A DNA stretch of 11,244 nucleotides from Synechococcus sp. UW140 (GTDB lineage Bacteria; Cyanobacteriota; Cyanobacteriia; PCC-6307; Cyanobiaceae): positions 1-11,244 of the forward strand of contig CAMDWF010000045.1 of the NCBI GenBank assembly GCA_945878795.1, written 5' to 3'. Position numbers and translations under genes: made by a program. Within the stretch, counting starts at the first letter, position 1, and the number at the start of each line of letters is the position of its first letter. This document shows positions 1-6,428 of the stretch, piece after piece. The notes beneath the pieces are model-generated. The model searched no databases and was not told where the DNA came from. It saw only the letters and a program-made list of their open reading frames with translations.

Positions 1-383
1 ACCCCGGCGGCTCGCTCCAGTTGCTCGGGCGCCATCAGGCGAGAAAGCCAGCGGCCCAGAAGAACTCCCACCAGGCTGGAGCAGATCAAGGCCAGGGAGG
101 CGCCAACAAAGACCACGGCGGGACGGCCGGACTGGGCGGAAAGGAGCAAGGCGGCCAGCTGGGTTTTGTCGCCCAGTTCGGCCAAAAAAACGGTGGTGGC
201 GGTGGTCAGGAACACCTGCAGCCAGGCCTGGGAGGAGGGTGGGGCAGGGGGGTTGGCGTCGCCAGAGGCGGGACCGGGGTCTGGGTCAGCTCTGCTTTCT
301 GGGGACAATCCTGCTTGTGCCGTCTCCCCCAGGAGATCTCCGGGAGACAAGGGCCCGTGGCTGGGGCGCTCAGGGGTGCTCAT
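1..383 (-). CDS. GDT1/UPF0016 (TMEM165-type) cation exporter half-gene, 3' end cut by the window edge
   Basis: A membrane protein of the GDT1 family, whose cyanobacterial members (Mnx) export manganese. 127 residues are visible. The first 52 are Pro/Gly/Ser-rich and probably disordered. A membrane helix follows (about 54-70), running into the family signature ELGDKT at 69-74, whose acidic residues are thought to line the cation path. A second helix spans about 89-110 and is followed by an Arg-rich turn. The ATG overlaps the stop of the upstream YkgJ-family gene as ATGA, which fixes the start and suggests translational coupling. Picocyanobacteria often carry two adjacent half-size GDT1 genes that pair up, so a sister gene may lie beyond base 1; this is inference. 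Manganese as the substrate is transferred from the family and is not visible here. The family call is firm. Confidence 0.88.
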   Translation of the reverse strand, partial: MSTPERPSHGPLSPGDLLGETAQAGLSPESRADPDPGPASGDANPPAPPSSQAWLQVFLTTATTVFLAELGDKTQLAALLLSAQSGRPAVVFVGASLALICSSLVGVLLGRWLSRLMAPEQLERAAG

Positions 384-742
384 GGCTGGCGGCGGATGGC
401 GCGCAGAAAGCGTTTCATTACCCTGCCACGGCCGCTTTCCTCGCTGCGGATTTGCTGGAGGCAACAGGAGATGGCGAAGCTGTCGAAGTCCTCAGCCTCC
501 TGGCCAAAGAGGGCCAATAACCGCTGCACTCGGCAGAAGTCAGGCCGATCGGCGTAGATGCGACAGCGGCGGTTGCCGGTATCAAAATGACGGCACCAGC
601 CATCGGCAGCCACCAAATCCAGGTAGGCAGTTCTTTGCTCGGCATCAAGGGCTGCCAAGGCTTCGCCACGGCGTTCGGGATCGAGGCGACAACAGGCGCC
701 GCAACCACTGATGCATTGCCAATTAAGCGAGCCCTTGCTCAT
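380..742 (-). CDS. YkgJ-family cysteine-cluster protein
   Basis: A small cytoplasmic protein of 120 residues. Its cysteine pattern is C10-x3-C14-x2-C17-C18 near the N-terminus, then C50, C60, C70 and a C93-C94 pair. This is the YkgJ/UPF0153 pattern, a family proposed to bind zinc or an iron-sulfur cluster; the biochemical role is unknown. The ATG at 742 is chosen because the protein then begins eight residues before the first conserved block, and AGGGG lies a few bases upstream. An in-frame ATG 16 codons earlier would add a Gly/Pro-rich tail with no family support. The tail is basic (RVMKRFLRAIRRQP). The gene overlaps the next one (GDT1) by four bases, so a metal-related role is plausible but inferred. 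Confidence 0.88.
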   Translation of the reverse strand: MSKGSLNWQCISGCGACCRLDPERRGEALAALDAEQRTAYLDLVAADGWCRHFDTGNRRCRIYADRPDFCRVQRLLALFGQEAEDFDSFAISCCLQQIRSEESGRGRVMKRFLRAIRRQP

Positions 743-870
743 GGTTGCCCCTGCCGCAGGGACCCAACCAGACCCATGGGGCCAGCCCATGCCTGTAACA
801 GCGTTTCACAGCAAGGGGAGCCCATGGCTGATATGGGTGGGTAAAGCCCTAACATGGGATTGATTTCTCG
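743..870. promoter_or_regulatory. divergent intergenic region between the YkgJ-family gene and psb30
   Basis: These 128 bases separate two divergent start codons, so promoters for both the YkgJ/GDT1 pair and psb30 must lie in or near them. I found no convincing paired -35/-10 boxes. TAACAT at 850-855 is a possible weak -10 for psb30, without a matching -35. No open frame of note and no RNA-like hairpin was seen. Confidence 0.3.
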
Positions 871-999
871 ATGGCCATCGCGCAGCTGCTCATGTCGATC
901 GATTTCCATCTCATCTCCAATTTTGCCGCCCTGGCCCTAATCACGTTGGCTGGGCCTGCGGTGATTTTCATTCTCTTCTACCGTCGCGGCGCTCTCTGA
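871..999 (+). CDS. psb30: photosystem II protein Psb30 (Ycf12)
   Basis: A one-helix thylakoid subunit at the edge of the photosystem II core, known to help stabilise the complex. The reading frame gives 42 residues from the ATG at 871: a short leader, then SIDFHLISNF, one hydrophobic helix containing LALITLAGPAVIFIL, and the basic end FYRRGAL. The AGPAV core and the RRGAL tail are hallmarks of the family in picocyanobacteria. A second in-frame ATG at 892 gives a 35-residue form that fits the short family members better. Neither ATG has a good ribosome site, so the start is open. The gene stands alone, divergent from the YkgJ gene and convergent with recJ 62 bases downstream. Confidence 0.88.
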   Translation: MAIAQLLMSIDFHLISNFAALALITLAGPAVIFILFYRRGAL

Positions 1000-1061
1000 G
1001 TGTCAGTTCGGCCAGATCCGTCAATCCTTGGGCCCTAACCCCTGGCATGCCTGGAGGGGCG

Positions 1062-3005
1062 TCAACCCGTAAGTCCCAGGGCAACGGCCGCATCCCGGAA
1101 CAGGGCTTGCAGGTAGGGGTGGGACGTTCTGATGTCCATCCCTTGGACGTTCGCTTGGCTGTCATCTGTTTTTGCGTGGTTGTGCCATCTAATTTGCTCG
1201 CCGGCATCGTTGCGAATTAGTACCCCATCCCCTTCCTTTTGGCACCAATAGGTGCGTTGTCGGCGCATCAGCACGACCGTGTCGCCGCTGCTGGGCCGTA
1301 GTCCCACCACCTCGAGCTGCAGTCGTTCTTCTCCCTGCCAGCGGTCCATCCGCAGGCGAAAGGCCACATCCACAGAGCCTGCCGGCGGCACCGGACCCTG
1401 CCAGCGCCAAGCCATTGCCCGCAGCCGATGGGCTCCCTGGGCGAGTTGCAGATCTAGATGGCCACCCCGCAACAGCCGGCAGCGGCAAATCTGGCAATGG
1501 CGGCTCCAGAAGATGGGGGCCCCATGGCCAATGCCGAAAGGTTCCAGCCGTTTTAACTGCATTACGAAGTCCCGATCGATGCGGGAGAGGGGCAACAGGG
1601 CTTCCGGCTCCACCTTGCGACCGCTGCCCTGTTCCCCCAGCCAGTCCTGGGCCAGGGCCTCCAGCCGCTCCTTCAGCTCCCGCACCTTGGCCGCCTGCAC
1701 CGTGAATCCGCCGGCAGCGGGGTGGCCGCCAAAACGTTCCAGCAAATCGGCGCAAGCGCTGAGGGCCCCGTCAACGCGAAAGCCTCGGGGGGCCCGCACC
1801 GAAGCCCGCAGTAGGCCGCCCCCCTCCCCCGCCAGCAAGGCCACCGGCCGGCCGCAACGTTCCACCAACCGTGCGGCCACAATGCCGATGACGCCGTGAT
1901 GCCAGTGGCCCTGGGCCAGCAGTAGGAAACCTGGCCATTGGGGTCCGTCCGCCTCCAGCAGGGCCAAGGCTTCGGCCTCAATGGCATCGCAAAGTTCCCG
2001 CCGTTGGCGATTGAGGGCCTCGCAGCGCACAGCTAAATCCATGGCCTGATCCGGATCGTCGGTGGTCAACAGGTCAACCACCAGCAGGGGATCCCCCAGG
2101 CGGCCCACGGCATTGATGCGGGGTGCCAGCTGAAAGGCCACCGCCTCGGCGTCCAGGGGCCGGTCGCCCAGTCCTGCCAACTGCTGCAACGCCTTCAGGC
2201 CGGGCAGGGGCGAGGCGGCCAACCGGGGCAGTCCATCGAGCAGCCAACGGCGGTTGACCCCCGTCAGGGGGGCCATGTCGGCGATGGTACCGATGCAAAA
2301 CAGATTCAGGGAGATGGCTTGGCCATCCCGGCGCCCCAGTCGCTGACAGAGCGCCATGGCCAGCACATGGGCCAGCCCCACCCCCGCCAACCCCCGGTAC
2401 GGGGAGTCGGCGGGGGTCAGGGCCGGATGCAGCAGGGCCAAATGGGGGGGTAATTGGGGCGGCAGGCTGTGGTGATCCGTCAAAATCACCTCCAGGGCCA
2501 GCTCGGCGGCGCGATCCAGGGCCGCCAGGGCGCTGACGCCGTTGTCCACCGTGATCAGCAGGCCGATGCCCTCCGCCGCCAGGCGCTCGACCATGGCCAC
2601 ATTGAGGCCGTAGCCCTCCTCCATGCGACGCGGTATTGCCGGTTTGGGACGGGCCCCCAGGCGTGAGAGAACCCCACTTAGCAGGGCTGTGCTGGTCATG
2701 CCATCGGCGTCATAATCGCCGCAGATCGCCACCGCTTCCCCCTGGCGGCAGGCGGTTTCCAGCCGCATCAAGGCCCGATTGAGATCGGCGAAATGAAGCA
2801 GGGGATCGGGGGCCGGCGGTGGATCCAAAAGGTCTGCCAGCGCTTCGGGACCCTCGACACCACGGCGCAGCAGGACCGCCAGCAGCTCTGGAGGCAGATT
2901 GGCCATGGCCCCAGGCTCCAGGGATCGGGCCGGCAAGGCCATGGGCAATACCCAGCGTGGTTCATCAAAGGCGGGAGGCAACGCTGACGGACCACGGTTC
3001 TGCAT
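1062..3005 (-). CDS. recJ: single-stranded-DNA-specific 5'-3' exonuclease RecJ
   Basis: RecJ degrades single-stranded DNA from 5' ends in recombination (RecF pathway), mismatch and base-excision repair. The protein is 647 residues, slightly longer than the roughly 580 of E. coli. The DHH phosphoesterase domain shows DYDADG at 97-102, the DNG motif at 154-156, DHH at 177-179 and a metal-ligand Asp in IADMAPL at about 243. The DHHA1 domain shows GHWHHGVIGIVAARL at 366-380 and GGHPAAGG at 426-433. An OB-like C-terminal part follows. All catalytic motifs are intact. The frame stays open to 3203, but the ATG at 3005 is preferred. It places the Trp-containing N-terminal segment (EPRWVLP) where RecJ proteins normally begin, and it avoids overlap with the divergent HAD gene. 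The ribosome site is weak. Confidence 0.95.
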   Translation of the reverse strand: MQNRGPSALPPAFDEPRWVLPMALPARSLEPGAMANLPPELLAVLLRRGVEGPEALADLLDPPPAPDPLLHFADLNRALMRLETACRQGEAVAICGDYDADGMTSTALLSGVLSRLGARPKPAIPRRMEEGYGLNVAMVERLAAEGIGLLITVDNGVSALAALDRAAELALEVILTDHHSLPPQLPPHLALLHPALTPADSPYRGLAGVGLAHVLAMALCQRLGRRDGQAISLNLFCIGTIADMAPLTGVNRRWLLDGLPRLAASPLPGLKALQQLAGLGDRPLDAEAVAFQLAPRINAVGRLGDPLLVVDLLTTDDPDQAMDLAVRCEALNRQRRELCDAIEAEALALLEADGPQWPGFLLLAQGHWHHGVIGIVAARLVERCGRPVALLAGEGGGLLRASVRAPRGFRVDGALSACADLLERFGGHPAAGGFTVQAAKVRELKERLEALAQDWLGEQGSGRKVEPEALLPLSRIDRDFVMQLKRLEPFGIGHGAPIFWSRHCQICRCRLLRGGHLDLQLAQGAHRLRAMAWRWQGPVPPAGSVDVAFRLRMDRWQGEERLQLEVVGLRPSSGDTVVLMRRQRTYWCQKEGDGVLIRNDAGEQIRWHNHAKTDDSQANVQGMDIRTSHPYLQALFRDAAVALGLTG

Positions 3006-3010
3006 TTTGG

Positions 3011-3030
3011 GACCTGGAGCGGACCAGGTC
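3011..3030. repeat. perfect 7-bp inverted repeat with 6-nt spacer in the recJ / HAD divergent region
   Basis: GACCTGG and CCAGGTC flank the spacer AGCGGA. The site sits 6 to 25 bases upstream of the recJ ATG and 40 bases upstream of the HAD ATG. It could be a dimeric repressor operator serving both genes, or a hairpin in the recJ leader near the ribosome site. It does not match the cyanobacterial LexA box or the NtcA box (GTAN8TAC). Confidence 0.5.
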
Positions 3031-3069
3031 GCCCCTAGCCTGCCGATGTCAGCACAGGGGGAAGGAGGC

Positions 3070-3831
3070 ATGGGCCGGCGGCTGAAAGCCCTGCTCTGGG
3101 ATGTCGATGGCACCTTGGCCGAAACCGAATTCGAGGGCCACCGCCATGGCTTCAACCTGGCCTTCAAGGAGGCCGGCTTGCCCTGGCATTGGGACCGGGC
3201 CACCTATCGGGCTTTGCTGGCGGTGAGCGGCGGCCGCGAACGGCTGGCGGCCTATGGACACCAGCAAGGGGAGGCCCCATGGCCCCAAGAAAGCCTGGAG
3301 ACCATCATGGCCGCCAAGCAGCGGCACTACGTGAATTTGGTGGCCGAAGGCGGCCTGGCCTTGAGACCGGGGGTCGCCCCCTTGATCGCCGAGGCCGAGG
3401 CCGCCGGCATCCCCCAGGCGATTGTCACCACCAGCTCGCGTTCGGCGGTGGCCGCCCTCCTGGGGGGACTGGCTCCCAGCATCTCAGCCTCCTTTGCCTT
3501 TTGGGTGTGTGGCGAGGATGTGGCTCGCAAGAAACCGGATCCCCAGGGCTACCAGCTCGCCCTCGACCAACTGGATCCCTCCCCCGGGTCAGTTGTTGTC
3601 CTCGAAGACTCCGTTGCCGGCCTGGCGGCGGCCACGGCGGCCGGGCTGACTTGCCTGGTCAGCCTCAGTGACCTCTCCAGAGAGGAACCGGCGGCCGGCT
3701 TCCTGGCGGCAGCTGCCGTGGTCGAGAACCTGGAGCCGGCCAGGGGGCCAGTGCAGGTGCGACATGGTCCGGCTTGCGATCAAACCCGGGTGACGCTTTC
3801 CTATCTGCACCAGCTCCTGGAGCGGCCATGA
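3070..3831 (+). CDS. HAD-superfamily hydrolase, CbbY/beta-phosphoglucomutase-like subfamily (IA)
   Basis: A cytoplasmic phosphatase or phosphomutase of 253 residues. Motif I is WDVDGTL, with nucleophile Asp11 and general acid/base Asp13. Motif II is the Thr/Ser in IVTTSS (about 119-123), motif III the Lys in RKKPDP (154-155), and motif IV is VVLEDS with Glu179 and Asp180. Residues about 18-95 form the helical cap typical of subfamily I. CbbY-like members dephosphorylate sugar phosphates such as xylulose-1,5-bisphosphate, a misfire product of Rubisco, but the substrate cannot be read here. The frame is open from 2899, yet the ATG at 3070 puts the Asp motif at the usual distance from the N-terminus. 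AAGGAGG at 3062-3068 is only one base from that ATG, unusually close. The gene overlaps the next by ATGA. Confidence 0.9.
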   Translation: MGRRLKALLWDVDGTLAETEFEGHRHGFNLAFKEAGLPWHWDRATYRALLAVSGGRERLAAYGHQQGEAPWPQESLETIMAAKQRHYVNLVAEGGLALRPGVAPLIAEAEAAGIPQAIVTTSSRSAVAALLGGLAPSISASFAFWVCGEDVARKKPDPQGYQLALDQLDPSPGSVVVLEDSVAGLAAATAAGLTCLVSLSDLSREEPAAGFLAAAAVVENLEPARGPVQVRHGPACDQTRVTLSYLHQLLERP

Positions 3832-4175
3832 CTGGGAAGCTGCGCCAAACAACCCGCTTGGAACTTGCCCAACGCAGGCTGGCCGGGGCCCTGCTCAGCC
3901 AGGTGCGGCGCAACTGGCGCGGTGGCAGCCTGGCCCTGCTCGGCCTGCTGCTGGGCTATTTCCTCAGTCAGAACCTGATGGCCGTGTTGATCGTCAGGAT
4001 TCCAGGCGGCAGGCCGGTAGTGGTGCTGACCTTGGTGCTGATTGTCGAAGCGATTGTGCGCCTGCGCTCCCAGATCGTGAAGGCTGAACCGACCCTGGCC
4101 TGGGTGGTTGCCGACAACCTCAGACTGGGGGCGCTTTATGCGGTTGTGCTTGAGGCTTTCAAGCTGGGAACTTAA
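3828..4175 (+). CDS. DUF565 (Ycf20-family) membrane protein
   Basis: 115 residues. A basic N-terminal segment (about 1-33) is followed by a hydrophobic helix LALLGLLLGYFLSQNLMAVLIV (split here as LALLGLLLGYFL at about 35-46 and its continuation), then a second helix VVVLTLVLIVEAIVRL at about 65-80. The protein ends in a conserved-looking block, NLRLGALYAVVLEAFKLG. This layout matches DUF565, the family of plastid Ycf20; plant relatives affect non-photochemical quenching, but the bacterial role is unknown. The start is set by the ATGA overlap with the HAD gene and by GGAG at 3819-3822, five bases upstream. The overlap implies translational coupling with the phosphatase. The 3' end converges on rpmF with a 19-base gap and no clear terminator. 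The family is called from layout and tail motif. Confidence 0.78.
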   Translation: MTGKLRQTTRLELAQRRLAGALLSQVRRNWRGGSLALLGLLLGYFLSQNLMAVLIVRIPGGRPVVVLTLVLIVEAIVRLRSQIVKAEPTLAWVVADNLRLGALYAVVLEAFKLGT

Positions 4176-4194
4176 GAAAATTCCTGGCGGCAGC

Positions 4195-4368
4195 TCACTC
4201 CTCTTCGGCTTCCTCGGCAATTGGATAAACGAAGCCCCGGGCCCGACCGCTCAGCACAGACTTGCCGAGGGAAAGGGCCTTCGCAGCGGCCTCACCGGCC
4301 TTGGCCTTCCAATGGGCATGGCGCTGGTTGCGCTTGCCTTTAGAGGTTTTCTTCTTAGGAACGGCCAT
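4195..4368 (-). CDS. rpmF: 50S ribosomal protein L32
   Basis: A 57-residue basic component of the large ribosomal subunit. It opens with the near-invariant MAVPKKKTSKGKRNQRHAHW and continues through ALSLGKSVLSGRARGFVYP, the form found in cyanobacteria and plastids. It lacks the CxxC zinc pairs of many bacterial L32 proteins, which is normal for this lineage. The C-terminus carries an acidic extension (AEEAEEE) beyond the FVYP where shorter homologues stop. There is no evident Shine-Dalgarno site before the ATG at 4368. The gene is divergent from ftsH and convergent with the DUF565 gene, so it is probably transcribed alone. Confidence 0.96.
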   Translation of the reverse strand: MAVPKKKTSKGKRNQRHAHWKAKAGEAAAKALSLGKSVLSGRARGFVYPIAEEAEEE

Positions 4369-4455
4369 AAGACTGCTTTTATGCCAAACAAAGATCTTCC
4401 AATGCGGCCCCTCCTTTCGTCAAATCGCTAAGATCATTTCCTGTGGTGATCTCCA
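4369..4455. promoter_or_regulatory. divergent intergenic region between rpmF and ftsH
   Basis: These 87 bases must hold the 5' signals of both genes. TAAGAT at 4429-4434 is a possible -10 for ftsH (four of six matches), but no -35 sits at the right distance. GGTGA at 4445-4449 lies six bases before the ftsH GTG and may act as a weak ribosome site; its TGA is also the in-frame stop that prevents an earlier ftsH start. Low information beyond position. Confidence 0.35.
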
Positions 4456-6399
4456 GTGAGCAGCAGCCCACCGCCCGTCCTTGCCCCTGGCGAAACTCCC
4501 GCCGCCCCTCAACCTGCGGTTCCGGTTTTGGCCCCTGGGCAAGTCCAGAAGATCGGCCCCAAGCCAGCGCCGCCGGCATCCCCCAGCCGCAGCGCCGCCA
4601 ACGGGGCCAAGCCGTCCTTCAGCCAACTGCTCAAGGATCTCAAAGCAGGCAAGGTGAAAGAGCTGGAGCTGATGCCCCGGCAACGGGTGGCCACCGTCTA
4701 TTTCCAAAATGGGCGCTCGGCTGATGTGCCGGTATTCAGCGACAACCAGCTGCTGTTGCAGACAGCCCAGGACGCGGGCGTGCCGCTCACCGTGCGCGAT
4801 GAGGTCCGCGATGACGCCGTAGCTGGTCTTCTAAGCAACCTGCTGCTCGCGGCCCTGCTACTGACGGCCATGGCCCTGCTGCTGCGGCGTTCGGCCCAGG
4901 TGGCCAACCGCCATCTCGGCTTTGGCCGCAGCCAGCCCCGCCTGCAGGCCGATGGCGGTGTGCAGGTGCGCTTTGAGGACGTGGCCGGCATTGCTGAGGC
5001 CAAGGAGGAGCTGCAGGAGGTGGTCACTTTCTTGAAATCTCCGGAACGTTTCACATCCGTCGGTGCCAAGATCCCCAAAGGCGTCTTGCTGATCGGCCCT
5101 CCGGGAACAGGCAAGACCCTGCTGGCCCGAGCGATTGCCGGCGAGGCGGGTGTGCCGTTCTTCTCGATGGCGGCTTCGGAATTCGTTGAGATGTTTGTCG
5201 GCGTGGGCGCCAGCCGGGTGAGGGACCTGTTTCGCCAGGCCAAGGCCAAAGCCCCCTGCATTATTTTCATCGACGAGATTGATGCCGTTGGCCGCCAACG
5301 GGGCGCAGGCATTGGTGGGGGCAACGATGAGCGCGAACAGACCCTCAACCAACTCTTGACTGAGATGGATGGCTTTGAGGAGAATTCCGGAGTCATCCTG
5401 CTGGCCGCCACCAACCGTCCCGACGTCCTCGATGCGGCCTTGCTGCGACCCGGCCGCTTCGATCGCCGCATCACCGTTGATCTGCCCGATCGCCGCGGTC
5501 GTGAGCAGATCCTCGGGGTCCACGCCCGCACCCGCCCCCTGGCCGATGAAGTCTCCCTATCGGACTGGGCGATCCGCACCCCGGGGTTTTCCGGCGCCGA
5601 CCTGGCCAACCTGCTCAATGAAGCGGCGATCCTGACGGCTCGGCGCCATCTCACCCAGGTTGACAACCTGGCCATCGGTGATGCCCTCGAGAGGATCACC
5701 ATGGGGCTGACGGCAGCCCCGTTGCAGGACAGCGCCAAAAAGCGTCTGATCGCGTACCACGAAGTCGGCCACGCCCTCCTCACCTCCTTGGTGCCCCATG
5801 CGGACCAGCTGGATAAGGTGACCCTGCTGCCCCGCGCTGGCGGGGTCGGTGGTTTTGCCCGGATGATGCCCGATGAGGACATTCTGGATTCTGGCCTTAT
5901 CAGCCGCGCCTACCTGCTGGCGAAGCTGGTCGTGCTGCTGGGCGGCCGTGCCGCCGAGATGGTGGTATTTGGTCCCAGTGAAGTCACCCAGGGGGCGACG
6001 AGTGATCTGCAAATGGTCAGCCGGATCAGCCGGGAGATGGTTACCCGATATGGATTCTCCGAGCTGGGGCCCATGGCCCTGGAAAGCGATGAGGGCGAAG
6101 TGTTCCTTGGCCGTGACTGGTTTCGACCCCAGCCCCATTACTCCGCCGATACGGGAAATCGCATCGACCAACAGGTGCGGGAGCTGGCCTGCCAGTCCCT
6201 GGATCGGGCCGTCGCGATTCTGGGTCCACGCCGCGAGCTGATGGATGATCTGGTGGATCGTCTGATCGCCGAGGAAACTATCGATGGCGACAGCTTCCGC
6301 CAGTCGGTGGCGGCATGGGAGACCAGCCATCCAGATCTTGCCCCGGCTGGTCAGACCCTGCCACCAGCCCGGCTGGCGGTGCCGGTGGGCGAGGCCTGA
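4456..6399 (+). CDS. ftsH: ATP-dependent zinc metalloprotease FtsH, lacking the first transmembrane helix
   Basis: A membrane-anchored AAA protease of 647 residues; cyanobacterial FtsH complexes degrade damaged membrane proteins, including photosystem II D1. Order: a Pro/Ala-rich leader (1-52); a soluble domain (about 53-118) resembling the usual FtsH lumenal/periplasmic domain; one membrane helix (about 122-143); the AAA domain with Walker A GPPGTGKT at 214-221, pore motif FVG at 247-249, Walker B IIFIDE (Asp273, Glu274) and the second region of homology ending ATNRPDVLD...RPGRFDR; then the protease domain with HEVGH at 435-439 and the third zinc ligand Asp517 in GATSDL. All catalytic residues are intact. 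The start is GTG at 4456; an in-frame TGA at 4447 excludes any earlier start, so the missing N-terminal helix is real in this sequence. Which of the cyanobacterial FtsH paralogues it is cannot be settled by eye. Confidence 0.95.
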   Translation: MSSSPPPVLAPGETPAAPQPAVPVLAPGQVQKIGPKPAPPASPSRSAANGAKPSFSQLLKDLKAGKVKELELMPRQRVATVYFQNGRSADVPVFSDNQLLLQTAQDAGVPLTVRDEVRDDAVAGLLSNLLLAALLLTAMALLLRRSAQVANRHLGFGRSQPRLQADGGVQVRFEDVAGIAEAKEELQEVVTFLKSPERFTSVGAKIPKGVLLIGPPGTGKTLLARAIAGEAGVPFFSMAASEFVEMFVGVGASRVRDLFRQAKAKAPCIIFIDEIDAVGRQRGAGIGGGNDEREQTLNQLLTEMDGFEENSGVILLAATNRPDVLDAALLRPGRFDRRITVDLPDRRGREQILGVHARTRPLADEVSLSDWAIRTPGFSGADLANLLNEAAILTARRHLTQVDNLAIGDALERITMGLTAAPLQDSAKKRLIAYHEVGHALLTSLVPHADQLDKVTLLPRAGGVGGFARMMPDEDILDSGLISRAYLLAKLVVLLGGRAAEMVVFGPSEVTQGATSDLQMVSRISREMVTRYGFSELGPMALESDEGEVFLGRDWFRPQPHYSADTGNRIDQQVRELACQSLDRAVAILGPRRELMDDLVDRLIAEETIDGDSFRQSVAAWETSHPDLAPAGQTLPPARLAVPVGEA

Positions 6400-6428
6400 G
6401 CCGCATAGCTGCTTTTCAAGGGCAGATA

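Noticed and set aside
1039..1059. Possible terminator hairpin (CCCCT / AGGGG, with GGCATGCC in the loop) between psb30 and recJ
   Set aside because: The stem is only five pairs with an 11-base loop and no T-run on either side.
1252..1899. Open frame (215 codons) on the plus strand opposite recJ
   Set aside because: It is a shadow of recJ; the product is a low-complexity Arg/Ser/Pro chain.
2899..3069. Extension of the HAD gene to an ATG at 2899
   Set aside because: It would overlap the start of recJ and push the Asp motif to about residue 68, while family members have it near residue 10.
3006..3203. Extension of recJ to an ATG at 3203
   Set aside because: It would overlap the start and motif I of the divergent HAD gene and adds a basic chain without RecJ similarity.
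4698..5882. Long open frame (394 codons) on the minus strand opposite ftsH
   Set aside because: It lies wholly inside the conserved ftsH coding sequence, has an Arg/Ser-rich composition typical of the antisense of GC-rich genes, and shows no domain.
6400..6428. Possible terminator between the convergent ftsH and cupin genes
   Set aside because: I found only a short CTGC/GCAG pairing with a weak T-run; not enough to call.
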